Notes under the pieces: model-generated | Databases searched by the model: none | The model's input: the letters and a program-made list of their open reading frames with translations, nothing else | Told to the model about the DNA's origin: nothing | From: Theristus sp. LFF4_11 | Lineage: Eukaryota; Nematoda; Chromadorea; Monhysterida; Xyalidae | Reading direction: 5' to 3' | Length of the DNA: 64,000 bases | Assembly: GCA_030248135.1 (NCBI GenBank) | Contig: JASANC010004304.1 | Span: forward strand, 1-64,000 | Made by a program: the position numbers and the translations under genes | In this document: piece after piece, positions 10,920-23,000 of the stretch | How the letters are laid out: every line of letters begins with the position of its first letter | Position numbering within the stretch: position 1 is the stretch's first letter

Positions 10920-12325
10920 GCTTCGTATTCGATGATCTGTCGGTGATTCTTTCGGTCGTGTCATATTCGGTGAACTATCGGTGATTCTTGCGATCGTGTC
11001 ATATACGGTGATCTATCGGTGATTCTTGCGGTCGCGGTCGTGTCATAGTCGATCTATCGGTGATTCTTGCGGTCGTGTCATATACGGTGATCCATCGGTG
11101 ATTCTTGCGGTCGTGTCATAGTCGGTGATCTATCGGTGATTCTTGCGGTCGTGTCATATTTGGTGATCAGTCGGTGATTCTTGCGGTCGTGTCATATACG
11201 GTGATCTATCGATGATTCTTGCGATCGTGTCATAGTCGGTGATCTATCGGTGATTCTTGCGGTCGTGTCATATTTGGTGATCTATCGGTGATTCTTGCGA
11301 TCGTGTCATAGTCGGTGATCTATCGGTGATTCTTGCGGTCTGTCATATTTGGTGATCTATCGATGATTCTTGCGATCGTGTCATGTCGGTGATCTATCGG
11401 TGATTCTTGCGGTCGTGTCATATTTGGTGATCTATCGGTGATTCTTGCGGTCGTGTCATATTTGGTGATCAGTCGGTGATTCTTGCGGTCGTGTCATATA
11501 CGGTGATCTATCGATGATTTTTGCGATCGTGTCATAGTTGGTGATCTATCGGTGATTCTTGCGGTCGTGTCATATACGGTGATCTATCGGTGATTCTTGC
11601 GGTTGTGTCATAGTCGGTGATCTATCGGTGATTCTTGCGGTCGTGTCATAGTCGGTGATCTATCGGTGATTCTTGCGGTCGTGTCATAGTCGGTGATCTA
11701 TCGGTGATTCTTGCGGTCGTGTCATATTTGGTGATCTATCGGTGATTCTTGCGATCGTGTCATAGTCGGTGATCTATCGGTGATTCTTGCGGTCGTGTCA
11801 TATTTGGTGATCTATCGGTGATTCTTGCGATCGTGTCATAGTCGGTGATCTATCGGTGATTCTTGCGGTCGTGTCATAGTCGGTGATCTATCGGTGATTC
11901 TTGCGGTCGTGTCATATACGGTGATCTATCGGTGATTCTTGCGGTCGTGTCATATTTGGTGATCAGTCGGTGATTCTTGCGGTCGTGTCATATACGGTGA
12001 TCTATCGGTGATTCTTGCGGTCGTGTCATAGTCGGTGATCTATCGGTGATTCTTGCGGTCGTGTCATATTTGGTGATCTATCGGTGATTCTTGCGGTCGT
12101 GTCATATTTGGTGATCAGTCGGTGATTCTTGCGGTCGTGTCATATACGGTGATCTATCGATGATTCTTGCGATCGTGTCATAGTCGGTGATCTATCGGTG
12201 ATTCTTGCGGTCGTGTCATATTTGGTGATCAGTCGGTGATTTTAAAGCCGTTTCACATTCGGTGATCTATCGGTGATTCTTGCGGTCGTTTCATATTCGG
12301 TGATTTATTGGTGATTCTTGCTTAA
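10920..12325. repeat. 38-bp minisatellite, about 37 copies
   Basis: The unit is 38 bp, built from TCGGTGATCTATCGGTGATT plus CTTGCGGTCGTGTCATAG. Units differ mainly at the junction (CATAGTC, CATATTT, CATATAC), at GCGGTC versus GCGATC, and at CTATCGG, CAGTCGG or CTATCGA. Groups of variants recur in the same order (for example the GCGATC-CATAGTC unit followed by a GCGGTC-CATATTT unit). This indicates higher-order amplification. The ends at 10920-11050 and 12235-12325 are the most degenerate. Confidence 0.95.
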
Positions 12326-12703
12326 GGGTTGTTAACAGTACCGAAGACGTGAGAGTGGGTGGGTGGGTACACATTAAAAATGTCGATTTTTTTAAATTCG
12401 AAAAATTTTCCTCAAAGGGGTTTGGGCAAAAAAGCCTGATGTCGGTTTCTGTGAAAAATGACTTAAGCGCATTTTCAGATGAAAGTACAATGGCCAAAAT
12501 TCGTTTTTTAATTAATTAACAAATCCCGATTTTTTTTAAAAAAGCGTTTCCTTGAAAAGGTTGAAAAAAATTCGAACCCCTAGGCCTAGGCTGAGGCTGA
12601 GGGCGAGGCTGAGGACTGAGGAGCTGGCTGATCACCATCAATAAACAACGTCAAAAAATCAAGAACTAACAAAAATCACGTGATTTGGCTACGAACTCGA
12701 AAA
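12326..12703. other. NAA50 upstream region
   Basis: A GGGTTGTTAA word at 12329 resembles the end of the MITE at 8544 but has no matching partner. GAGGCTGAGG-like short repeats occur at 12590-12625. The putative NAA50 promoter lies here. No TATA box was identified with confidence. Confidence 0.3.
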
Positions 12704-14596
12704 ATGACTGTGACAAAAAAGTGCAAGTATGTTTTTGTCCTGTGCTGTTGCTTGCTTGTTCGTTTATTTTTTTTTGTTTAGTTTAGCAGGAAAGGAAAAG
12801 GAATAAAATAAAAAGAACAATTACCTGTAAATCCACAAAATACACTTGTATTTTCACTGAAAATGTCAAAGTCGACGCCATTTGATTTTGATTCAGCGAG
12901 CGGAGCGGACTGATTAACAAATCAGCTTAATTTTTAATTCCAATGGCAACGCAACGGCAAGTGCGTGAGTGGGAAAGTCCGTGAGATTGTTGAGCCCAAA
13001 ACCAGCAACATTGACGGACATGTTCTTTCAGAGGACGCTGTGACATCGAACTAGGCGATGTGACGCAGCACAACATTCAGCAGCTAAAAAAAGTGAACAC
13101 GATCGTGTTTCCGGTCAGCTACAACGAGAAGTTTTATGTAGAAGTGGTTGCAGCCGGCGAGCTCGCGAAACTTGGTTGGTCTCTCTCCTCTTTTTTTGGT
13201 TGGTCTGGTACTCTGGTCTCTCTCTCCTCTTTTTTTAACTCCCAAAAGTTGGTCGCTGGCTTTTTTGATCCAATCATGTTTTTCGAGTTTTTTTTTTGGT
13301 TTTCAAATTTTGCTTTACTGCACGCAAAAAGACGCTCCGACCACGCACTGTGAAATAGGGTTCGGAAATTTTCTGCAACTTATTTTTTAATTGTGAATCT
13401 GAGAGTTTTATTAAAAAGTACCAATTATTTTCAGCGTATTTCAACGACATCGTCGTTGGCGGCGTGTGTTGTCGTCTGCAAGTGGACAATGGCCACAGGC
13501 GCATGTACATCATGACGCTCGGCTGTCTGGCGCCATATCGTCGTTACGGCCTCGGCATGCTCTAAGCTCTACTGCACTTGTTTCATTGAACGACAAGTTT
13601 TTCAATTTCAAGCTCTCAAATTCAACTTTCAAACTGTGTATTAATTGCGAACGTATTGCAGGCACGTTGATGCTGGAGCATGTGTTCAAGATGTGTGAAC
13701 GAGAGGGAAACATCGAAAGCGTGTTCCTGTAAGTCAACTGGTGGTGTTGTGTTGTGTTGCAAAGATCTTGTATTCAGAGACTGCATTTGAATCGTGGCAG
13801 ACTAACAGCTGGTTGGTGCAGTGTCTGCTTCTGGTACCATCAGCTTTGATGAGGAGGGGGGCACCGCATCATCTTTGGCCGACACCTTCAAAAAATAGAA
13901 CAATCAACCAAGATCTGCAAGATTCTCCAGAAACCACCGGCGTTTGGTGCCTGTGGGTAACTCGGGGGTATTCGTCGCTTCTTTTGGTTTTGCTACTGAA
14001 TGCACGGCGTGCGTTCGATTGCGGCCCATCAGATAGCGGCCGAAGCATCGCGGCCTAAAGGATCGCGGCCTAGGACGATCGCGGCCTGAAGGATTGCGGC
14101 CTACGAAATTTTGAAACTTGTCATTGCCTTTGTCGCACGCAACTGGTTATGTTATTCCTATTGTTATACTCGCACACGAGTTTTCAATTGTTTTTTCACT
14201 TGGACCATTTTGAATTGCCGCATCAAGGCGCTGACACTGATTTCCTTTCAACGTCTGCAATTGCATTGAGTCGCAGAATCGAGACACCGAAAAAAGGGCA
14301 GCTGAAGAACGTTGCTCCAAATATAATCGAACGATCATTGTTGGTGTTTTCATGATTGCAGGCACGTGCAAGTGAGCAACGACAGCGCGATTGCGTTCTA
14401 CAAACGGCACGGATTTGAGATCGTAGAGACCTGTCACACGTACTACAAACGGATACACCCGTCTGACGCGTACGTGCTTGAGAAACGCATGGACACGAAC
14501 GCACCGCCAACCGCCGCAACGACCGCCGTCTCACACGCTCTGCTGAATCACACGGAGAATGGCGAGCCACCCCGCACGACAACAGCCACATCCTGA
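12704..14596 (+). CDS. NAA50: N-alpha-acetyltransferase 50 (NAA50/San) catalytic subunit
   Basis: Five exons (12704-12720, 13032-13174, 13435-13554, 13662-13728, 14362-14596) give a 193-residue protein. It is collinear with NAA50: IELGDV, then FPVSYNEKFY (substrate pocket), GELAKLAYFND, VGGVCCR, YIMTLGCLAPYRRYGLGTLM containing the RxxGxG acetyl-CoA loop, then HVQVSNDSAIAFYKRHGFE and a C-terminal tail. NAA50 acetylates N-termini of newly made proteins, associates with NatA and is needed for sister-chromatid cohesion. Intron 3 must start with GC (CTCG|GCATGC) to keep the frame, since reading through meets TAA. The first exon is very short (MTVTKK, donor GTGCAAGT) and is inferred from phase. Its start is the least certain point. 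Confidence 0.93.
14015..14105. repeat. Short GCGGCCTA-based tandem repeat in NAA50 intron 4
   Basis: About five degenerate units of 15-18 bp carry GATCGCGGCCTAAAG, GACGATCGCGGCCTGA and similar words. It lies in the last NAA50 intron, just upstream of a fragment of the dispersed ~220 bp repeat (14180-14285). Confidence 0.7.
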
Positions 14597-16259
14597 CTCG
14601 TGCGTGCATGTCTCGTCGTGGCGTTCGGCCCGGATTTTTGTGAATTCGTTTGGCTATGTTTATGCATGTTTTTTGAATATTTTCGATTGCTAAACTTCTG
14701 GTCTGAAAACAGTGCAGTCGGTTGTTGCACCGTCACAAACAAACGCGCGCGCTGTTGTGGCATGGAATGTGTGCGTGTGTGTTTGTGTACATCAGCAACT
14801 CTACTGTGTTTATAACCGTTTCATTTCAGACCAGCACTTTAGCAGCATTCACATCGCTCATGAACTCATGGCTGGATCCGCGAAACATTTATGGAATGAC
14901 TTCGTTGTTGCCTTGTTTCATTGTCTTTGGACTTACTTTTCAAACTGTTTGGTGCGTGTAGTTTTCTTGATATTGATCGACAGTCAAAACACTCGTCTAT
15001 TCCACGTTTTTTTGCACTGAGTTCTGAATCGAATATGGAAGACTGCGTTCGATTGTGGTTTCTTCTTGGTTGATCTGGTCTGCTTCTTTGTGTGTTGACG
15101 GACATAATATTCCAACGGAATGTGTCGCTTTTAAGCTTATTACTGTTTGTGTGCTGCACAGTGTTTTTGTGAGATCAGTGCAATACCGCGCACATAGACT
15201 TTAAACAGCCGTAACCATGCCACCACAACTGTTGAGAGTGAGCTAATTATGTTTTATTTTTCAATCTTTCACAATTAACAGCAACAATACCTCTGCAAAA
15301 ACCTGTAAAGTTTGAATGATCATAAATCATCAGTTTGTCATAAAACAAGTCAGTCATGACGGTACCCAAATAATGTGCGCGGTTTGTTTCCGCGTGAAAT
15401 ATTGACGCTGCAAAAAAATTGAACCAAAAAAATGAATTATGAATCCCGGAGCTGTGGCGTAGTTGTGTATCAATAAACATCAACAAGCAACGCATGTTTT
15501 TTGACAATCCTTTTCAGCATAAAATTTTGTTCATTCACCGGGTTGATGAAGAAAGCTCCAACGATATTCGATTCCCTTTCAGAGCAAGTTTCAAATTCTG
15601 GCGATAAATACAAACGTTGTCACGCAAGAAATTCGACGTTGTATGACAACAGCTGGTTTCGTTTAGCGTCAGATTTTTAGTGTTACTTTGAAACTGGCCC
15701 AGCGGTTTTTTTTGGCGCCCAAACCCTCAAAATTGTAAACTACTTTTTAGCATTCTTTGGGTTAACAAATCAACTGCAACCGTGTATCACAAGCTGGTAG
15801 TTCACAAAACCATGAAATTGGAAAACTGACATTCAGCATAGAAAATAAACAAGGGCCGGTGTTCTTTACAGGACAAAACAGCATCATTCACCGTGATGAG
15901 ATTCATGATTGTATGAATTTTGTGGCTTCAAGTTAAGGATGCAACAAAACGACACCTTTTTTCAAACCTTTGCTAAAGATGACATTAGTTACAAACAAAT
16001 CGCACAGAATAAAAATCAAGACAAAATAAAAATAATAGCGCAGAGCTGATGGATACACCAGTAACGAAATCGAACGGCGATGGCGTTTGTTATCAGCGAA
16101 TTCAAAAGAGCATCATGGAGCAACTATGGCAAATTTGGTGATCGTACCATGGAAATAACAAATGTGCACGCGGAGGTTGCAAACAAGCGTTGTATGGTCT
16201 GTTCATCAGAACGTGTCAGATTGCCTCTGTCTGGCATGCTCTCACACACACATATTGTA
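14597..16259. other. Convergent intergenic region, no gene seen
   Basis: This separates the 3' ends of NAA50 (+) and the phosphatase gene (-). It holds the 3' UTRs of both. An AATAAA at about 15472 could serve NAA50 but is far from its stop. Open frames here are short, overlapping and lack family motifs. Confidence 0.4.
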
Positions 16260-19200
16260 CTATGAGCCAGGAGAGCTGCTTTTCGAGTTGTTCGAGCTCG
16301 AAGTCAACAGAGGCATCGCTGCTGTTGTTGGACTGTCGCACAGTTGCTGCTCATAAACGACAAGCGCGTGGTGCACAAACTCATATTGCTCCTTCGTTTG
16401 GATCATGCCGCCCCTGAAAATATTGTGAACATTTTTTTTGTTCACTCACATTTATAAGAGGGATATTACAGGCAGTCATTGCAGTAAATCATGGACAAGC
16501 CGCTGATTGGCTTCTTTTGAATTGAGCTCAAGTGGCTGGACCAGTTTATTTGCAGCCAATCATCATGGCATAATGCACGAATTGTCTATATGTTTAGTTT
16601 ATGCAGTTTTACGCGTTTCTTGATCTGGATAGTTTGAACGGAGACAAGTTCAACAACCGTGCTAATATTACAACTGTTACGTCTCGCAAGTGTAGTTGAT
16701 CGAGTGGTCATCTTTTATTTTGGTTCCGAGATCACAATGCGCGCATAGATAGCTAAACAGTTTCGTCCATGACGCGAGAATTCAAAATTGGCAAAGTGAT
16801 TCGAGTCCCTAAATAGGACTGGGTTACTTGGGCTATTTTGAATTGCCACATAAAGAGTGAAACTAGTTTCCTTTCGACGTCTGCAAACACAATGTCGTAT
16901 AACCCAAAAAAATAGTTAAACCAAGCAGAGTGTCTGAGACAGCAGTGCGACTTCGTTTTGAACTAGTAGTAACTTTTTATCAGTGCATTTTGGCAACGGT
17001 AGTTGTAGTGTGCAGACCTGTCGAGGCGCATCTGACAGACGATGCCGAGCACGTCAACCATGTTCTCCTCCTGTAGCTGACGGCAGCCGATGCAAATCGC
17101 AATGAAACATCCGGTTCGGCCGATTCCAGCGCTGCATTGCGAGAATAACGTGAATAACATTGAAAATGACGTGCGACAGAGCAAACCACAACTGAAATGC
17201 TGCGCCACAGACACCTGCAGTGGACTAGGATGGGGCCGGCCTCGGCCAGTCCCTGTCGTTGTCTGCAGTTCGCCCGTTGGTTCTGCACGTCAGCAGCCAA
17301 CTGCAGCAGCTGCCGCGCGGCTGACGTCGGCGCCGCCTGCTGGTCCGGCCAGCCCATGAACCAGTAGTGCTTCACCGTACGACGTTCGTTGTCGCGCTGC
17401 ATTGACATTGAAATTTGAAACGGTCAATTTCGTGTTTATGATTATCGCAGTTGAACAATGAAACATTAGAAGTGCATCAAAACAGTGCGTGACTACCGTG
17501 AGCAGTAGTTCGCGCACGTCGTAGCCGCCGCGCTTCGTTTTGTTGACGGTCGTCACCGCGATCGGCCCGTATGTTTCGGTTTTCGTCGGTAAATACGGCT
17601 CGCATTTTGGCTGCAACAGTGATTCAACAACTGGGCACTGTTTTGCACGCACATACATGTACTTTCGGATTCAGTCGCAAAAAGTGATGCGTCCATTAAC
17701 AAGAAGCCACCTTCTTTTTCTCGATCAATTTGGTCATCATAACAATGCACGGCACTTTCTCCTGCCAGACCATCAGCCAAAAGTCGTCGAGCGTGTTCGG
17801 CAACGGGCCCTGCGTCGCGATGAACGCCATAGGCTCGTCGTCGTAACCCTGCATTTTAGAAAAAAAACAATATGGAGACAAATCTTTTTTCCAAACAAAA
17901 CTTGATTTACTAAACGTTTTATCTTGTCTTATAGGTTTTAACGTTTAGTTAGGTAGCCAACTTGTTTTGTGCGTTATTAAAAACTATTTCAGTGCAGTCT
18001 ATAAAGTGCTTTTCTGAAAAAATCTGGGCAGCATGTGTAACCGTTGAACGTGCACGTTTGTCCAGTTGTCCAACCAACCAACCCGAATGTAATTCGCGTT
18101 CACGTATCGATCGATGGCGTCATGCGAGTCGCGTTTCAACGTCACCCTGGTGCGTTCGTTCGGCCAAATGTTGTAGCGATTCTTGTGATTGCAGCCGGGC
18201 AGATCCGCCGGCCGACCATTGTGATGGTTGTCCGGAATGGCCTGAGAAAACGTCGAAACTGTCGGTATAAAAATTTCAGTGTCACTAACTTCCAACTAAG
18301 CTTTATTAAAAAATTCAACATTAAAAAAGCCGCATTTCGAACACTCACGGCAAACTCCTGGTGCAAGACAGCGCTGTGCTTTAGCGAGGCGCGCAACTGA
18401 CGCCTCGTCAATCGGTTGCCAGCCGACGACAGAAAATCAATGTCGCTGCTGAAGGTAAAGACGGATCGGTGGGAATGCTTTCACAAAGAAATGCACAAAA
18501 TACAGAAATTCATTCGCTGACCATTCTCTTGGCGGCGAGTTATAGGAAAACGAGGCATCACCGCCGCTGAGGTCAATGGTCAATGAAGCGCTGGAACCGC
18601 GCCTGCAATAATGTTATCCGGCATGATGTGACTTGCGGTTGAACGAAATCAAAAACCGAAACCACAAGTTTCTGCAAAAGCGCGCACCGCTCCAAAAGTC
18701 CGCGCGTTCTGATTCGGATCGGCTCTTGCGTCTGCGTGGCCGCGATCAGCCCGGAGAGATCTTTCAACTGAGGTTGCGCTTGGTGTGAGTTCAGGTTCAA
18801 CTGCAATTAATGCATCGATAGAAACCGTTTGAAAGTGAGACGAGTGAGAGATGCAGGTCAACTAAGAGTAGAACCGTGAAAAAAAGTGAATGTCGCACCG
18901 GCAGAGGCATCATGGGCAACGCGCACGTCTCGGAGTGATGATTCCTCAGGCTGTCTGTTTGCATTCGTGCACCTCCCGCTGCTAACAGTGGTGTTTGCTG
19001 GGTCACTTGCGGTTTCCGTCGCATTCTTTTCACGAACACGTAGGCCTGCAGCGCAGCATTTTCAAAGGTAGGTGAGAAATCAATGTTTGCTTGCCATTGT
19101 TTGGTGGCATCCCATGCTACTATAGCCAATCAGCAACACTGAGAAAGAAACAATTTCTGAATTCTATCGCGAATCGTGACAGATTCTCATTGGGCGATAT

Positions 19201-20059
19201 AGGCGGTTCGATTTTGCATGTTGACCGACGGCGTTCATTCACGAGAAAACACTGGCATTTGTGCATTGTGTGTGACTGATTTCACGCGCACAAAATTCGT
19301 ATTTGTAATCTTCACGTGATTTTTTTCGAATAAATCACACCCGAAAACAATAACATTGCATTATCGCATGGCTGCCCACGCTCGCATAGCATTGCAAAAA
19401 GTCTTTCAAAAGTTCAAATTTTTTCGGCATGTTAAGAAAAAAACGCAGTCAGTTGTATCAAAAAACGTGTGCAACAAAAGTAACGTAAACAACAGAGATG
19501 AAAACATAAAGCACGCACAAGCAGGGCGATGATGATGGCGACGCCAACACAAGCAGCTAGAACAAACTGAGTCCAGTGCTGCGAGAACAGATCCGATGAG
19601 CGAGGGTGCTCGTGAACGCTGCTCTCGAATCGCACTGGTGTTCTCTGAAAAAACACAAGCTTCACGAGTTTTTCAGCCAATTTGACGCCTCCAAAATTGC
19701 GGCAATTCGCCTACACACCGCGCTGATTCTACCAAACAACAAAAACCAAACAACTGCTCTAGTTCCAATTCAACCAATCAACGCATCACCGCTCATTGCG
19801 CGCATACCTTCAGTTGTGGCGCGACGAAACGTCCACTGAGGTCCGGTTGCAACTGGAGCGTCTCATCGGGTGTGCTGCTCTGCTCGTCGACCATTGGCTG
19901 CGTGCCCGATGGTCCTTCGATTGTGCCGTCCGTTTCGTGCACGTCCGCTGCCGGCCACTGTTGCATCGCGTGCAACGTTCGTTTCAGGTTCTCCAATTGG
20001 CGCTGGTCCACGATCATCCGTCGTCGTCGGTATCCGTCCGGATCAAACACGAGCCGCAT
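16260..20059 (-). CDS. Transmembrane KIM-type protein tyrosine phosphatase (PTPRR/STEP/HePTP group)
   Basis: Twelve exons join in phase: 20059-19808, 19644-19519, 19045-18899, 18800-18688, 18602-18522, 18448-18349, 18241-18083, 17848-17711, 17637-17497, 17396-17215, 17131-17018 and 16413-16260. The product is 568 residues. Residues ~111-131 form a membrane helix ([20 protein letters not shown]) followed by KRMRRK. Around residue 210 an exon junction creates [15 protein letters not shown], the kinase interaction motif that docks ERK/p38, with the RRGS serine that PKA phosphorylates in this family. The PTP domain has KNRY, the WPD loop (Asp437), [10 protein letters not shown] (Cys479) and [16 protein letters not shown]. 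The family dephosphorylates the activation-loop Tyr of MAP kinases. An acceptor-like CTGCAG precedes the ATG, so an upstream exon cannot be excluded. Confidence 0.92.
16690..16905 (+). repeat. Dispersed ~220 bp repeat in phosphatase intron
   Basis: Words ATCACAATGCGCGCATAGAT, GACGCGAGAATTCAAAATTG, GATTCGAGTCCCTAAATAGG and TTTCGACGTCTGCAAAC occur in the same order as at 52786-53005, where they lie in an LTA4H intron. Partial copies are at 14180-14285 (+), 2222-2420 (-) and 58938-59115 (-). The copies share no obvious terminal inverted repeats. The class is unknown. Confidence 0.65.
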
Positions 20060-23000
20060 TTTTCTGCAGTTTCTGTTTGGACGAGGCTTTTTTTACTTGT
20101 CAAATTGACCGACCAGTTGTTTCGCGGAGCTTTCGGACCCGTTTGTTTTTAATTAGACGATAGTGAAGCAGGTTGCCATGCTCATGGTTGAGTCACGGTG
20201 GTCAATGAATCGAGTTTTTTTTTGCGATTTTCTGCAGATTCCATGTTAAAAATGACTAATTATTGAATGTGGGTTCGTTCGCGTGAGATCGTTGGCAGCG
20301 CCCGCTTCTGAAAAGCGAGATTCAAAAGTTATCAATTTATGTGGCGAGCCTTTCTTGCACACTACACTACTACTATTAAAAACCATGCAGTAGTTTTGTT
20401 TCATTCATGAAATGCCCCTGGATCTGTGTGTAAAACGTGCGTCATTTCCAGCACTCGCATGAGAGACAAACGACAGCTATGCATACAAAACGTCTGCATT
20501 TATTTTTGAACATTTTTTGCGAACAACAAATACAGTGCACGTTTGATGAACGCAGAAATTCAAGTTCTATTACTAGCTGAAAAGGCATGAATATGAGGCA
20601 TGATATGGTATGTCATGTTTATTTTCGGCGGTGTTAAATTTTTCTTTCTCTAAATGCACAAAACTGCAAAATGAGGTTATGCACCGGCGGGTGTTTTGAG
20701 TTGTGACCTCACTGGCGGAATTTTCTGGAATAACTGACGTTGGTGGTTCTTGCCACAAAAACCCACTCATCGCAGCGTCCATTCTGAACTTTTCCATCAA
20801 ACTATGAATAAACCAAAAAGTGTATCTTTAAAAAGTAATTGCATATTTATGTGTATACCTACTCTCATTTGCGAGATGCAATGCACCTTGGACGCGGCAC
20901 GGGTAATCAACAAGTGCACGCAACAATCATAAAATGTAAAGGCGGAACAGCACTTTATCAAGTATACCACCAAAAAATTTGAGACAAGTTTTTCCTGCTT
21001 CCAAAAAGACGAAAGCCTCTACAATGCAATGGTGTGGGTGAAATTGCAATCCGTCCCGCCTCAAATGTCAGATAGCGATAGTTGAAAAAAAACGAAAACT
21101 ACTGTGTGTGTCTGCGTAGCTGAGAGCGTCGGAACACATAAAACTTGAAAAAGGAAAAGCGAGTTTGTCATGAAAAAATATTGAGTTGACATTTCAGTCA
21201 ATCATCAATAAACTGTAACTCCACGCAGAAATAACCACCGGCTTTATTCAGGGAAATTGCGTTTGATTCATCTAATAACAAGATTGAAAAGCAGGTGCAG
21301 AGACAATGACGATCAACAAAGGATTACATACCGATTATAAAAGTCTGTCATTAAAGAAGCCCTTCATGACGATCCTATTTTTGTGTGTGCGCTTTGAATT
21401 CATAGGAGCGAGCAGTTTGCACTTTCCGATGTAAAACGCGATTTTTTCGCGTTTCTGAAACCACCAACCAGTAGTTGAAACCAGCCGATACGTTTTTTTG
21501 CTAAAAAATGACACAAGCAAGCGTAGACGAAAGCAGCTCGTGAACGACCAGCTAAAGATTGCATAACAACGCGCCCCCATCGGAATTCCAGTTGATCCGA
21601 CTGAAAACATCTGTTTATATTCTGACGTTGGTTCCGATCCGCGCCCAGTCAGAGACTCTGGAGCATTGCTCGTTGTGAAAACAATCAGACTGGAAAAAAA
21701 CGCGCAGGTGAGACGGTTTGTGCTGTCCCAGAAATCAAACAATTCCAAATGGGCCCCACGGCCGCGCAGTATTTATTTATTGAAATGAACCGACGTGCAC
21801 GGACAGTGGCGCACACGCACATTGCCATGGGGCGACGGTGGGCAACGCACCACTGACCTCATAGCAAGCAATGCCGCTGACATTCATTGAAGCTGCATGT
21901 CTGTGTCGTCGAGCGCTGAAATCAGAATGAAAAGAAGAAGAAGAAGAAAAAAACTTATGCAAACATCAGACCGCGCGGTGGCCTAGTCTGCAGCACATAT
22001 GAAAACCTGAAATCAAACGTGATAAAACGGCGCAGAAACGAACACAATAATACGATACTACAAATGTGAAAGTGCGCCCTCGCAACAACAAAAACAGAGC
22101 GCACGCAGACACACGGCCAGCGAGCGGCGTTGGCCAATGAAAATCCGCAAGGAGTCGGCCAAAATCAACGGGCTCGCGAGCGGGCATGTTCGTTGCAAAG
22201 TGTGTGGGCACATGCACGGCGAAACTGAAAACCGCAAATAAGACCCAACGAGACTGGCGCACTCGCTGCAAAGACACATTTTCAATGAATGGGACGCAAA
22301 AGATAAAGCGCGACATACACGGTGCACGTGTAAGACAGGAAAAAAACGGACGGACAACGCACACAAAGGATGGCACGCGAATAAAAAACGCACTCGCCGT
22401 GACAAAGCGGTACAGAGGCGGGTGCTCTAACGCAACAGGCACAATGCAAACAGAGTGCAGCGACGCGCTCGAGGCAACTTTGCAACTGCCGCATCATGCG
22501 CACACGCCCGCAAAGTTTCGCGTGAGTTTCAAATTTTTCGGCTTCAACAAAAACGCGCCAGTGAGAAGAATTGCACGCGCGCATGCCGGTGGGTGGGTGC
22601 TTTTGGGCGCGCTTGCAATGCATGCAGCTGGAACAAGCTAGCAGAGCAGCTTTACGGGGCGTACATACGAGCTCTCGCGTGACAGTTCAATCAGAATGAG
22701 CGGGAGACACACACACACACACACACACATGGGCAGCTGAATGTATGAATGAAGCCAAGCGTACAGCACTGGCGCATACATGCTTACACATAACACTCAT
22801 ATGTGCAGCTGACACAAGCTAACACACACACACAATGCAGCGATCGATACAACTAACAACAACAACAACAACAACAACAGTGTAGTGGCGTCGTGTGTGT
22901 GTGCGTTGGTGTATACGGCGCTGTGTGCAACGCCGATTCTCCTGAATGGAACATGATGCTAAGCAAGCAAGCAAGCACACACAGGGCCCGTCTGATGTGC

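Noticed and set aside
10920..12325. CRISPR-like array
   Set aside because: The repeat has no unique spacers; units are contiguous 38-bp copies in an animal genome.
21966..22641. Opposed 151- and 158-codon frames in the CpG-rich block
   Set aside because: Both are open because of low stop-codon density in GC-rich sequence. Neither has motifs, and simple repeats surround them.
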